From positions 6,586-70,585 of the forward strand of contig JASGKW010000021.1 in the NCBI GenBank assembly GCA_049840515.1: DNA of 64,000 nucleotides. Direction: 5' to 3'. Positions 53,874-63,470 of this stretch are shown here, piece by piece. The translations under genes were made by a program, and so were the position numbers. Each line of letters starts with the position of its first letter. The stretch's first letter is position 1. Source of the stretch: Muricomes sp049840515. GTDB lineage: Bacteria; Bacillota; Clostridia; Lachnospirales; Lachnospiraceae. The notes below the pieces were generated by a model that was not told where the DNA came from, did not search any database, and saw only the letters and a list, made by a program, of their open reading frames with translations.

Positions 53874-55376
53874 CTACACTTCCTGCAACGCACTGTTTAA
53901 TAATTGGTTTTGAGTAATCTCTCCGCCGTCAATCGCCTCTTTAGAGAAGCATCCCGTTATCTTGCCATTGGATACCACCAAAACCCGGTCACTCATTCCC
54001 ATTATCTCAGGCAGTTCAGATGAAATCATAATAATTGCAATTCCTGACTTTGCTAATTCCACCATAATCTTATATATTTCAAACTTGGCACCCACATCAA
54101 TTCCTCTTGTAGGTTCGTCCAATATCAACACTTTCGGATTAGACAGCAGCCATTTTGCTAACACCACTTTCTGCTGGTTTCCGCCGCTTAATGTCCCTGT
54201 GTTCACATTGACGCTGGCACATTTGATACCCAGTGAGTTCCTATATTTTTTTACAAACTCTTTTTCTCTTCCTTTATTAATAAATGGCCCTTTATGATAC
54301 TTTGATAAATTGGGGAGAGAAATATTTTCTTTGATAGAACGGCATAAAACCAATCCATATATTTTTCTGTCTTCACTGACCAGTGCCAGTTTATTGTCCA
54401 CAGCATCCTTGGGAGAACGAATCTTCAGCTTCTTTCCCTCCAAGATAATCTCCCCGCTGTCGTATTTGTCAATTCCAAATATAGCATTCATAATCTCACT
54501 GCGGCCTGCGCCCACCAATCCTGACACACCCAGAATCTCACCCGCGCGCACTTCAAAGCTGATATCCTCAAAGACACCCTTGGAGGTCAGATTTTTTACA
54601 CTGAAGAGAATATCCCCGATTTCAACTTTTTCCTTCGGGTAAATATTCTCCAGAGTACGGCCTACCATCATCTCTACTAACTGGTCTTTTGTAACTCCAT
54701 CGGCAGAAACCGTCTTAATATATTCCCCGTCCCTAAGAACTGTAATCTGGTCTGAAAGTTCTAATATTTCATCTAATCTGTGGGAAATATAAATCATGGC
54801 AACTTTCTTTTCCCTCAGTTCACGGATGATGCGAAACAGCCTCTGGGATTCCTCGTCGGACAGAGAGGAGGTCGGCTCATCCATAATGATGACATCTGCA
54901 TTCTTCCGCACTGCTTTTATGATTTCCAGCATCTGAATCTGAGCCACACTTAACTTCCTCACCTTGGTCCTTGGGTCATAATTCATCCCGTATTCCTTTA
55001 AAATCTGGCCTGCCGCCTTATTCATAGCCTTATCATTTAAGAAACTGCCGGACATAATCTCCTGTCCCAGGAATATATTCTCTGCAATGCTCATCTCCGG
55101 CAATGGAGCTAATTCCTGGTGTATCATGGCGATTCCTTCTTTTTGGGAATCTGAGATAGAACGGTTTTTCAGCAATTTTCCATTGTGATAAACCTCTCCC
55201 TCATCCGGGGTGTACTCACCGGTTATCATCTTCATCAATGTAGATTTACCCGCGCCGTTTTCCCCCACCAGTGCATGCACTTCCCCCGGTTTTATTCCAA
55301 AGCTGACACCTTTGATAGCATATACCCCGGGAAATCTCTTATGCAGATTTTTTACTTCCAAACGGTATTCTTCCAT
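53874..55376 (-). CDS. Sugar ABC transporter ATP-binding protein (RbsA-like)
   Basis: 500 residues with two ATPase domains. Domain 1: Walker A GENGAGKSTLMK, signature LSVAQIQMLEI and Walker B IIMDEPTSSLS. Domain 2: degenerate Walker A GLVGAGRSEIM, signature LSGGNQQKVVLA and Walker B LILDEPTRGIDVG. It energises import with the RbsC-like permease. It starts at an ATG after GAAGGAAG. Confidence 0.93.
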   Translation of the reverse strand: MEEYRLEVKNLHKRFPGVYAIKGVSFGIKPGEVHALVGENGAGKSTLMKMITGEYTPDEGEVYHNGKLLKNRSISDSQKEGIAMIHQELAPLPEMSIAENIFLGQEIMSGSFLNDKAMNKAAGQILKEYGMNYDPRTKVRKLSVAQIQMLEIIKAVRKNADVIIMDEPTSSLSDEESQRLFRIIRELREKKVAMIYISHRLDEILELSDQITVLRDGEYIKTVSADGVTKDQLVEMMVGRTLENIYPKEKVEIGDILFSVKNLTSKGVFEDISFEVRAGEILGVSGLVGAGRSEIMNAIFGIDKYDSGEIILEGKKLKIRSPKDAVDNKLALVSEDRKIYGLVLCRSIKENISLPNLSKYHKGPFINKGREKEFVKKYRNSLGIKCASVNVNTGTLSGGNQQKVVLAKWLLSNPKVLILDEPTRGIDVGAKFEIYKIMVELAKSGIAIIMISSELPEIMGMSDRVLVVSNGKITGCFSKEAIDGGEITQNQLLNSALQEV

Positions 55377-55396
55377 ATAAATCTTCCTTCCATTCT

Positions 55397-56336
55397 CTAT
55401 TGATTACTGCGAATCATATCCCAAACTGTTTCAGGACTGATATTTCCCTCCATAGGCCCAAATGCGGCGGCATTTAAAGCACCCGCGGCAGCTCCCATTT
55501 TTGCAGCTTCCAGCACATCCCTTCCTTCCAGCAGACCTGCGATAAATCCTCCATCGAAGCAATCCCCAGCTCCAGTTGCATCTAATTGTTTTACTGGATA
55601 AACGCCCATCTCTACAACCTGTTCTCTCGTATAAACGGTGCTTCCCTTAGAACCGTTTTTCAGAACAAGTACCTCCAGCTTAGGATTTTCAAAACATTTC
55701 TTGACTGCCGGCTCTATTTCTTTTTCTCCTGTCAGCAGCAGCAGTTCCCCGACACCTGGAAGAAATACGCTTGTCTGTGCCATAACCTGGCTGACCACAT
55801 CAGAAATAGAATCATCAGAAAACAGTTCTTCTCTAATGTTGGGGTCAAAAGAAATCTTTGTTCCCTGAGCTGCAAGCATGTTCATGGTCTTTAAAATTTC
55901 CTGGGCAAACTCTTTATTTGCCATAAGAGAACATCCCATAATGTGCATGAATTTTACATTTTTAAATTCATCCTTTTCAGGAGCCTTTGCCTCCACCGCA
56001 GGCGTATTTCCCATGTGATAAATGAACTTTCTTGAGCCGTCACTAAAATAAGTTACAAAAGCAACACCCGTGGCTTTTTCTTCACTTTCCAATACATGGC
56101 TGCAGTCGACTCCGTCTTTTTTTAGCCTGTCTAAAATATTTTTCCCAAAATCATCCTTTCCTACCCCACCAATAATAGCTGTTTTGTGACCAAGTCTGGC
56201 TACGGTATCTATAAATATTGCAGGAGGCTCCGCTTGGAAAAGGCCCTTTAAACAATTCAGGCGTGTATAACTGCGCATCCTCCTTCGCTCTCATAATCTC
56301 TACTAACATTTCTCCCATGATTAATACTTCAGCCAT
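55397..56336 (-). pseudogene. PfkB-family sugar kinase, one-base frameshift
   Basis: About 312 residues when repaired. The first frame (56336 to about 56227) starts with VLIMGEMLVEIMRAK and runs to FKGPFPSGA. The second resumes at PAIFIDTVARLGHKTAIIGGVGKDDFGKN and carries the C-terminal anion hole and catalytic Asp in DATGAGDCFDGGFIAGLLEG. An extra base at 56226-56227 (GCC instead of GC on the coding strand) breaks the frame. PfkB kinases phosphorylate fructose, ribose and similar sugars. Next to an allulose epimerase gene, a fructokinase role is likely. It is the second gene of the operon. Confidence 0.85.
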
Positions 56337-56345
56337 GTTATTCTC

Positions 56346-57219
56346 CTATCCCAGACAGCATTTTTTTAAATATTTCAATGAATCACTGATGTACTCATCC
56401 ATTTTTTTCTCGTCCGCATTATTGCTCAAATCTCTCCACACCCGGATGTCTCTTCCTACTGCTCCGCCGTGCAGCAAAAACGGTTCCATAACAACTGCTT
56501 TTTCATAACCTATATCTCTCAAAGCCTTTCCCGATTTCCGGCCAGTTAATTGTGTGATTCATTCCCGGCAGCTTTCTGTTATTCTCTCCTACATGAATAT
56601 GTCCTAATAAATTTCCTGCTTTTCTGATTGCATCAAACATATTATCTTCCTCGATATTCATGTGGTAGGTGTCCAATAAAATGTTAATGTTCTTGCTTCC
56701 CACTCTCTTCACATATTCCAGAGCTTCCTCACAGTCATTCAAAATGTAAGTCTCATTCCGGTTCAATACTTCCAGCGCACACTCTATTCCAAGCTCTTCT
56801 GCTGTCTTACTTATCTCCTTTAACGCTGCAATACTGTGCTCCCAGGCTGCCTCTTTATCGGTGTATACAAAGTCTGAAGGCCAAAAAGAATAGATAGCAC
56901 CTACCAAAGACTTAGAACCTAATTTATCCATATTTTTCAGCACCTGAACAAAATACTGAATTCCGTTCTCCCTTACCTCCCCATCTGGTGAAGCTAAGTC
57001 ATAATCTTTAGAAGGGCCGCTGTTGGTGGTAAATTCAATCCCTTTCTCCTCTCCAACCGCCTTCAATGTTTCTATCTCCTCGTCAGACATATGGTATAAA
57101 TGATCTGCTGCAATTTCCAGTACATCAAATCCAATATCTGCAACCTTATTTGCAACCTCTATATAATCACATTTCCATTCATTGCCCCAATATGCATAAC
57201 CTGTTCCAAATTTCATCAT
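56346..57219 (-). pseudogene. D-psicose (allulose) 3-epimerase family protein, one-base frameshift
   Basis: About 290 residues when repaired, matching D-psicose 3-epimerases. TIM barrel with FGTGYAYWGNEW, DIGFDVLEIAADHL, YSFWPSDF and the metal and substrate ligands in ALEVLNRNETY (Glu), LLDTYHMNIEED (Asp, His), HIHVGENNRKLPG (His) and VVMEPF (Glu, after the frameshift). The tail holds GGAVGRDIRVWRDLSNNADEK. An extra base in AAAGGC at 56525-56526 truncates the frame at about residue 238. The enzyme would convert D-allulose to D-fructose (or tagatose to sorbose). First gene of the operon; ATG after AGGAGGAAAG. Confidence 0.87.
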
Positions 57220-57265
57220 GTTTTACTTTCCTCCTGTATTTTGTGCTCGTGCTCTTTTCATTTGC

Positions 57266-57305
57266 ATTGTATCATCATTTAATTTAAGATGCAATATCTT
57301 AAATT
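57266..57305 (-). promoter_or_regulatory. Promoter and operator of the allulose-type operon
   Basis: On the minus strand, TTGCAT (57294-57289), 17 bp and TACAAT (57271-57266). A perfect palindrome with 10-bp arms AATTTAAGAT (57281-57290) and ATCTTAAATT (57296-57305) overlaps the -35. The divergent LacI-type protein is the natural candidate to bind it. Confidence 0.55.
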
Positions 57306-57421
57306 TTACCATATTTTTTTGTCATATTTTAGTATTATTGCACAAATACTTTATTTTTCAGCTTACACAAATGTGCTCGTACATAACTTACTGGACATTC
57401 ACAAACATACATGGTAATATA

Positions 57422-57455
57422 AAAACTAAGCATAACAGTTGCCATGCTTAGTTTT
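57422..57455 (+). terminator. Hairpin in the leader of the LacI-type gene
   Basis: 12-bp arms AAAACTAAGCAT (57422-57433) and complement (57444-57455) with a 10-nt loop, followed by TATC, 30 bp before the regulator start. It may attenuate the regulator gene or protect the divergent region. Confidence 0.5.
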
Positions 57456-57484
57456 ATCTACTTTTGAAGCGAGGGAGATTTACG

Positions 57485-58511
57485 ATGTCTGTTACAATAA
57501 AACAAATAGCGGAGCTTGCTAATGTTTCAAGAGGGACAGTTGATAAAGTTCTAAATAACCGTCCCGGAGTGAAAGAAGATACCCGAAAGAAAGTATTGCA
57601 GATAGCAAATGGTTTAAATTACAAGCCTAACTTTATAGGGAAAGGCGTTGGTCCAAAGTAAGGACCCAATTAAAATAGGTATTATATTAACTCCCGACTA
57701 CAATCCCTTTATTCAGGAAATGCTTCAAGGGGTAAAACGGGCAGAGGAAGAGTTTAATGCATTTGGCATTGAAGTCTATGTCAAAATGCCTCTCTCCTTA
57801 GAGCCGGCTGAACAAGTCATGATTTTAAATGAGCTGGAATCGGAAAATGTGGCAGGTATCGCTGTATTTCCAATCAACTCTGCCAGTGTCCTTGATAAGA
57901 TAAATCAACTTGTAGATAACGGTATTGCAGTGGTTACATTTAATTCAAGATTACAGGGGACAAACGACCTTTGTTTTGTCGGCCAGGACCACAAAAAGGG
58001 CGGGCGCACTGTTGCCGGACTTATGGGTAAATTATTGCCCCAGGGGGGTGAAATGGGAGTCATAATCAGCTCTTACAACCTCTCCTGCCACCAGGACCGC
58101 CTTCAGGGATTTTTAGATAAAATAGAGGAACAGCATATTCCTATCACCGTTATATCTGTCCGCGAAAATCAGGACCGGAAAGAGGAAGCCTTCAAAATCA
58201 CACTGGAATACTTTAACCAGCACCCTGACTTAAAAGGAATCTATATTACCGGCGGAGGAATTTCAGGCGTTGGAAATGCTCTGGATATACTGGAAAAAAC
58301 TCATGACACAGCTCTTATCTGTCATGACCTTGTATCGGACACCCTGACTCTTCTGAGAAATGGAACTGTCGATTTCGCAATTGGACAGAGCCCGGAATTT
58401 CAGGGATATCAATTAGTGAAAATACTTTTTGATTATTTGATAAAAAAACAGGAACCTGCAACCAAATATGTGGAGATTCCTATTACAATTGCCACACAGG
58501 ATTCTTTATAA
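57485..58511 (+). pseudogene. LacI-family regulator of the allulose-type operon, one-base frameshift
   Basis: About 341 residues when repaired. ATG at 57485 after GAGGGAG. HTH TIKQIAELANVSRGTVDKVL and NRPGVKEDTRKKV, then the first frame ends soon after NYKPNFIGK. The second resumes at LVQSKDPIKIGIILTPDYNPF with a periplasmic-binding-like effector domain (IAVFPINSASVLDK, GIYITGGGISGVGNALD). An extra G in AAAGGC at 57644-57645 splits it. The VSRGTVDKVLNNR recognition helix is of the LacI group that binds sugars. It is divergent from the dpe operon, which it probably controls. Confidence 0.85.
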
Positions 58512-58549
58512 TCCTTTGTGTACAAAAATCAGGCAAAGGGGTGTACACA

Positions 58550-59377
58550 TTGAAATTTAAAATAATAGGTTCCGGCGGTTCTGTTTCCCTGCCTAAACCT
58601 TTGTGCCGCTGTCCTGTCTGCGTGGAGGCCCGCACAAAGGGAAAGCCTTATTCCCGGTATGGATGCAGTATATATTTAAGCGACATCAAACTGCTGATTG
58701 ATACCCCGGAAGACATTGGTGTCGCACTTAATAACAGCGATGTTGTTTCCATCGAAAATCTTGCCTACACTCACTGGCATCCAGACCACACTATGGGGAT
58801 GCGGGTGATTGAACAGCTCCAGCAAGATTGGCTGCAGCATTCATTAGGGATTGAAGATGCCGGGAATGCTCTGTCTCTTTATTTAAGCTCTTTTTCTAAA
58901 GATGAAATTATGGCAATATCATCAAAATATGGCTCATTTATTGAATATTATATGAACATGAATCTGGTAAAACTATCCGTTATAAAGGAATGCACTTATA
59001 TAGGAGATATAAAAGTCAGCACAATAGAATCCGGGGTAAAGGGAATTACGATTTTTCTTTTTGAACAAAATGATAAAAAGGTTATCTATGCTCCCTGTGA
59101 TGCAAAACCGTTTCCATTGGTGTCTGAATTTTATAATGCAGATTTACTGATTATTGGGTCGACTTTTCCAAGTGCCACTCTCAAAAATAATTTCGAGGTA
59201 ACTGCCAAAAATCCAATGTTAAAAGATTATTTTTTGCTGGATGAAGTAATTGCACTAAAAAAACAATTGAATATTTCTGAGCTGATAATTACGCACTTAG
59301 AAGAAGATTATGGATTATCTTATGCAGATTATTTGAGAACGGAAAAGGATTATGAGCATTTAAAGTTTGCCTACTGA
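58550..59377 (+). CDS. MBL-fold metallo-hydrolase (PhnP-like)
   Basis: 275 residues from a TTG at 58550, eight bases after AAAGGGG; the GTG at 58541 is too close to that site. N-terminal motif LCRCPVCVEAR (a Cys-rich zinc knuckle as in PhnP) and metal site THWHPDHTMG, followed by IIGSTFPSATL and THLEEDYG. Likely phosphodiesterase or esterase of unknown substrate. It lies downstream of the LacI-type gene on the same strand and may be co-transcribed with it, so it may act on a sugar-derived phosphate. Confidence 0.8.
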   Translation: MKFKIIGSGGSVSLPKPLCRCPVCVEARTKGKPYSRYGCSIYLSDIKLLIDTPEDIGVALNNSDVVSIENLAYTHWHPDHTMGMRVIEQLQQDWLQHSLGIEDAGNALSLYLSSFSKDEIMAISSKYGSFIEYYMNMNLVKLSVIKECTYIGDIKVSTIESGVKGITIFLFEQNDKKVIYAPCDAKPFPLVSEFYNADLLIIGSTFPSATLKNNFEVTAKNPMLKDYFLLDEVIALKKQLNISELIITHLEEDYGLSYADYLRTEKDYEHLKFAY

Positions 59378-59380
59378 CGG

Positions 59381-59421
59381 AATGGAGATTTGTATTTAAT
59401 GTTAAAATACAAATCTCCATT
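59381..59421. terminator. Terminator between the MBL and merR genes
   Basis: 17-bp arms (59381-59397 and 59405-59421) with a 7-nt loop and TTTTTA at the 3' side, between convergent genes. Confidence 0.85.
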
Positions 59422-59433
59422 TTTATATTTTCA

Positions 59434-60252
59434 TTATTTCTTCCTGACCGGATAACACACTTCTGTCACCAGTTCTTCTGGATTGCTTGTCTGAGCAGGG
59501 CTGACATGGTAGATGCAGAACATGGCACTGCCGAACTCATAACCGTTATCTTTCACCCAATTAGCCACTGCGTGATTCACTTCAGTAAGCTGGGCGTAGC
59601 TGCCCTTATAGGTTACTGAGGCAATGTCTATCTCAGGCACATCTTTAAACACAATATGTTCTGTATTTTGATAGTTTCCTTTTACTGTACACTGGATTTC
59701 CACATCCACATCACTTTCTTTGAATCCCTCGTCATGAAATATGGCAAGGCTCAGGCAGTTATCTCCGTATTGCACTCCTAAGGAAGCCATTTCACTCATC
59801 ATGATATTCCACAGGGTTCCCTCCTGGTCGTAGGCAGGAATAATATCCCTCACGCTGGCAACATAGCGTTTGGGCAAAGTCTTTAACGTAACATTATAAT
59901 TCATAGCAGTCTCATCCTTTCCCAGCCGTTTGATGGCTGTATCAAGGAGCAGCAGACGTCTGTTTGTTTCGGCAGCTTCAGCCTGTACCTCGGCCCGCTT
60001 TATTGTCAGAAATTCAGCCAAAGCCTGGGGGCTGTCATAGTTTTTCAGAATTTCCTGTATGGCAGAAAGGCCAAACCCCATATCTCTGAGCGCCACAATT
60101 CTTCCGGCAATCGGAAGCTGATCCTCCCCATAGTAACGGTAACCAGTCATGTCGTCCGTGTTTTTGGGGGTCAGCAGACTTATCTCATCGTAATGCCGCA
60201 GCATCCGTATACTAATCCTTGATAATTTTGAAAAATCACCTATTTTAAGCAT
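59434..60252 (-). CDS. MerR-family regulator with GyrI-like effector domain
   Basis: 272 residues from the ATG at 60252, after GTGAGGTA. N-terminal HTH (KIGDFSKLSRISIRMLRHYDEISLL), a coiled-coil linker (about 75-115) and a C-terminal GyrI/Rob-like ligand domain (about 120-272) with KTLPKRYVASVRDI. Proteins of this type sense small drug-like molecules. Its own promoter has the 19-bp spacer and dyad that MerR proteins activate. Confidence 0.9.
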   Translation of the reverse strand: MLKIGDFSKLSRISIRMLRHYDEISLLTPKNTDDMTGYRYYGEDQLPIAGRIVALRDMGFGLSAIQEILKNYDSPQALAEFLTIKRAEVQAEAAETNRRLLLLDTAIKRLGKDETAMNYNVTLKTLPKRYVASVRDIIPAYDQEGTLWNIMMSEMASLGVQYGDNCLSLAIFHDEGFKESDVDVEIQCTVKGNYQNTEHIVFKDVPEIDIASVTYKGSYAQLTEVNHAVANWVKDNGYEFGSAMFCIYHVSPAQTSNPEELVTEVCYPVRKK

Positions 60253-60295
60253 TTTTAGTACCTCACATATATATGTTTTCTTGAATCTCACTTAC

Positions 60296-60326
60296 AGTAT
60301 AAAGTATAACACCATGTGAGAGTCAA
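60296..60326 (-). promoter_or_regulatory. MerR-type promoter with 19-bp spacer
   Basis: TTGACT (60326-60321), 19 bp and TATACT (60301-60296) on the minus strand, with an imperfect dyad ACTCTCACA-TGG-TGTTATACT centred in the spacer. The long spacer is the hallmark of MerR-activated promoters and indicates autoregulation. Confidence 0.75.
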
Positions 60327-60463
60327 CAGGTATTTAATCGTTTTTTTAATCCGTACGCAATGTTAAGAAAACGTGCATAAATGTAAAATTCCATTGGTAG
60401 ATTTCCGCTCCCATATCCTTTATATTAGATTTACTACTTAAATAAATGAAGGAGGCAGTAATT

Positions 60464-60913
60464 ATGAGTTTAGGAAACAGCTTATTTAATGCCCGGAAAA
60501 AAAGCGGCTTATCCCAAGAAGAAGTTGCAGAGAAACTGGGGGTGAGCAGACAAACGATTTCTAAATGGGAGCTTGACGAGACTCTTCCCGATATACGCCA
60601 GTCAAAGGAATTGTCTGTTGTATATCATGTGACTTTGGACGAGTTGGTAAGTTTTGATATTGAGGTAAAGGAAATCGAAGAAGCCATTGAAAAGACAAGC
60701 GAAGAAACTCAAAAGAAGATTGACTGGACAAAAATGTGGGGTAAAAAATACCCGGTTTTAACAACATACCAGCAAGAAGTCAAAGTTGACACTTATGTTA
60801 CAAAATTGCAAGAAATGCTCTCCCACTTAAAGCGGGAGCATGGATACAGCACCGAAGATGCCTTTTTAGTTTTGAAAGATATTTTGGCACAGATTTGGAA
60901 TAAAAAAAGCTAA
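60464..60913 (+). CDS. XRE-family regulator with C-terminal extension
   Basis: 149 residues from the ATG at 60464, after GAAGGAGG. N-terminal HTH (GNSLFNARKKSGLSQEEVAEKLGVSRQTISKWELDETLPD, residues 3-42) and a helical C-terminal part with charged repeats (about 65-90) and TYVTKLQEMLSHLK. Targets unknown. It is divergent from merR. Confidence 0.85.
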   Translation: MSLGNSLFNARKKSGLSQEEVAEKLGVSRQTISKWELDETLPDIRQSKELSVVYHVTLDELVSFDIEVKEIEEAIEKTSEETQKKIDWTKMWGKKYPVLTTYQQEVKVDTYVTKLQEMLSHLKREHGYSTEDAFLVLKDILAQIWNKKS

Positions 60914-60940
60914 GAATACACGCTTATTTTATAAAAGACT

Positions 60941-60992
60941 CAGGCGGAACAGCCACGGTCCGGGGTATACCCGCCGTTGACAGTTCCGCCTG
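60941..60992. terminator. Terminator hairpin between xre and lpd
   Basis: 10-bp arms CAGGCGGAAC (60941-60950) and complement (60983-60992), a 32-nt loop with its own GC-rich pairing, then CTTTT. It serves the convergent xre and glycine-cleavage transcripts. Confidence 0.7.
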
Positions 60993-61028
60993 CTTTTGCA
61001 AATGCACAGCTAAAGAACCCCCCTCACT

Positions 61029-62429
61029 TTATTTCTTTGGCGCTATGTGGATGGCTCCCCCGATAACATCTTCCAGGGCCTCCGCCACCCCCTCATTATA
61101 GGTAGGATGAGCCCTCATTGTTTTGAGAAGCTGGTGAACAGTCAGCCCATTTGCCACTGCTGTTCCAAATTCTCCAATCATATCTGTTGCCCTTGCACAC
61201 ATCATCTGCGCCCCCAGAATTACTTCGCTCCCGGCATCCGCCACTACTTTGATGAACCCTCTCTCCTCCTTGGTAATCAGTGATTTGCAGTTTGCACTCA
61301 TAATAAATTTTCCCGTCTTTATCTCTATTCCCTTATCCTTAGCGTCCTCCTCCGATAAACCCACAGCCGCAATCTCTGGATTTGTATAAACACAGCTTGG
61401 AACTGCCCTCAAATCAACAGTTGGTTTTTTTCCTGCCAGTTCCTCCGCCAAATAGATTCCCTGTGCACTTGCCACATGGGCAAGCTGCGCTCCCTTTATA
61501 ATATCCCCGATTGCGTAGACTCCCTCCCTGCTGGTGCCAAAGTGTTCATCCACCTTGATGCGGCCTTTATCCAGGGAAAGATTGACACCCTCCCCTAGCA
61601 GTCCCTCAAGATAAGGACGGCGCCCGACTGCACAGAGAACATACTGTGCAGAAACCTGTACTTCCTTTTCTTTCTCAAGAAATGTACAGGTGTAAAGATT
61701 ATCCTGGCTTTCCACTTTTTGCACCGCAACTGACGTGTGAATCTCAACTCCTTTTCTTTTCAGAATCATCTTTAAGTTTTGAGAGATTTCCTTATCCAGA
61801 TTGGGCACCAGCCTGGACATTGCCTCCACAATTGTCACCTTGCAGCCGAGCGAAGAAAAAATTGTGGCAAATTCCACACCGATAACTCCGCCGCCCACAA
61901 TCATAAGGCTCTCCGGCACCTCCGTAAGCTGAAATACTTCATCGCTGGTGAGCACCCCCGGAAGCTGAAAGCCTGGCAGCGGAAGCAAAATAGGGGTGGA
62001 GCCTGTCGCCAGAACAACATGCTTCGCCTGATATTTCTTTTCCCCCTCCTTTGATGTCACACATACACTGCCATCTTGTTCAAGCCGCCCCCTGCCAGAG
62101 AGAACTGTAACTTTATTTGCTTTCAGAAGCTGTTCTACTCCCTGGCAGAGTTTATCTGTTGTCTCCTCTTTATAGGACAAGATTTTTTTATAATCATATG
62201 TGACATCCGGGGAAAGGATTCCGAATCTCTCCCCGTCCTTCATCTCGCTGTATAGCGAAGCTGCGTGAAGCATCGCCTTTGCCGGAATACATCCCCGGTT
62301 CAGACACGTCCCTCCCACCCTTATCTCCTCTATAATTGCGGTCTTAAACCCAAGCTGGGCGGCTTTAATTGCAGTCACATAACCTCCGGGACCTGCCCCG
62401 ATGATGATGATATCAAATTGGTTTCCCAT
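61029..62429 (-). CDS. lpd: Dihydrolipoyl dehydrogenase (E3 / L-protein)
   Basis: 466 residues from the ATG at 62429, after GAAGGAGACG; the frame further upstream is not supported. FAD-binding IIGAGPGGYVTAIKAA, redox disulfide GGTCLNRGCIPAKAML, NAD-binding VGGGVIGVEFATIF and C-terminal His/Glu pair in AHPTYNEGVAEAL. It reoxidises lipoyl groups. Next to lplA and gcvPB it most likely serves the glycine cleavage system. Confidence 0.95.
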   Translation of the reverse strand: MGNQFDIIIIGAGPGGYVTAIKAAQLGFKTAIIEEIRVGGTCLNRGCIPAKAMLHAASLYSEMKDGERFGILSPDVTYDYKKILSYKEETTDKLCQGVEQLLKANKVTVLSGRGRLEQDGSVCVTSKEGEKKYQAKHVVLATGSTPILLPLPGFQLPGVLTSDEVFQLTEVPESLMIVGGGVIGVEFATIFSSLGCKVTIVEAMSRLVPNLDKEISQNLKMILKRKGVEIHTSVAVQKVESQDNLYTCTFLEKEKEVQVSAQYVLCAVGRRPYLEGLLGEGVNLSLDKGRIKVDEHFGTSREGVYAIGDIIKGAQLAHVASAQGIYLAEELAGKKPTVDLRAVPSCVYTNPEIAAVGLSEEDAKDKGIEIKTGKFIMSANCKSLITKEERGFIKVVADAGSEVILGAQMMCARATDMIGEFGTAVANGLTVHQLLKTMRAHPTYNEGVAEALEDVIGGAIHIAPKK

Positions 62430-62442
62430 AAAACGTCTCCTT

Positions 62443-63442
62443 CTATAACTCCACCGTCTCAAGCCACGCGGCAATTCCATGCAGCATTTCCTCTTCTTTT
62501 GAGCCTTCTGGTTTAAAACACGCAAGGGCTGAGCAGATTGCCTTTTTACTATATATAACCCCGCTCAGGTATTCGGGCAGCTTGGGAATCATACTCGTCT
62601 CCATAGAATCAGAAAATATAACTGCATCCTCAATCTTTCCACAATTTACCTTTACCTGCATTGTGAACTGCCCCCAGGGAAAGCGGTTGGACAACTCGTG
62701 CTGAAAATCAATCTTCTTTCCCAGTATCCAATCCCACGATTCAAAGCGTCTTCTGGACTCCTCAATTTCTTCACGTTCAAGATTCTTTGTCTCAATTTGC
62801 TCCGCTTTAAGACCATACACTTCCTCAAAAGCCTCAATGAGTTTTTTTCTTCAATGCATCCAGCGTAATATCCGGGGCAAACTCTTTTAAGTTCGTCACC
62901 CTGGACTTTACGGAATCCACACCTTTTGACTGAAGCTTTTCTTTTGACACCGTGAGATATTTAGATAAATCCCCGATATCCACATTCAGCATCAGCGTGC
63001 CATGATGATAACAGCGCCCTGACTTCTCATAGAATGCGTTGCCCGAAAATTTCTTTCCTTCTGCGAGGATATCATTTCGCCCTGACTTTTCCGCATGAAC
63101 CCCAAGTTTTCTGACTGCTTTCAAAATCACCTCAAGCTGTCTGTCCACATCATAATTTTCTTTCCTGACCAGAAATGTAAAATTAAGATTTCCAGTGTCA
63201 TGATAAACTGCACCCCCGCCGGAAAGCCTGCGGACCAGATGCCCTCCCTCATTTTCCAGTTTTTCCACCAGACATTCCTTCCAGGCATTCTGATTGCGCC
63301 CGATTACGATAGTCCTTCTGTTCTGCCAAAGATACAAAATACACTGATTTTCTTTACACTGATTCAATAAATATTCCTCAACCGCAAGATTTTCGTAAGG
63401 GTCCGTCTGCCCGCTTTCTATATACATGATTTCATCTATCAT
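62443..63442 (-). pseudogene. lplA: Lipoate-protein ligase A, one-base frameshift
   Basis: About 332 residues when repaired. The first frame holds the ligase domain with AVEEYLLNQC, the RRLSGGGAVYHDTGNLNFTF lipoyl-AMP loop and SGRNDILAEGKKFSGNAF. The second holds the C-terminal accessory domain (FEEVYGLKAEQIET onward). An extra T in a seven-base T-run at 62842-62848 shifts the frame just before IEAFEEV. It attaches lipoate to GcvH. A homopolymer sequencing error is likely. Confidence 0.88.
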
Positions 63443-63470
63443 TCCCGCACCTGCCTCTGTATATATTTCA

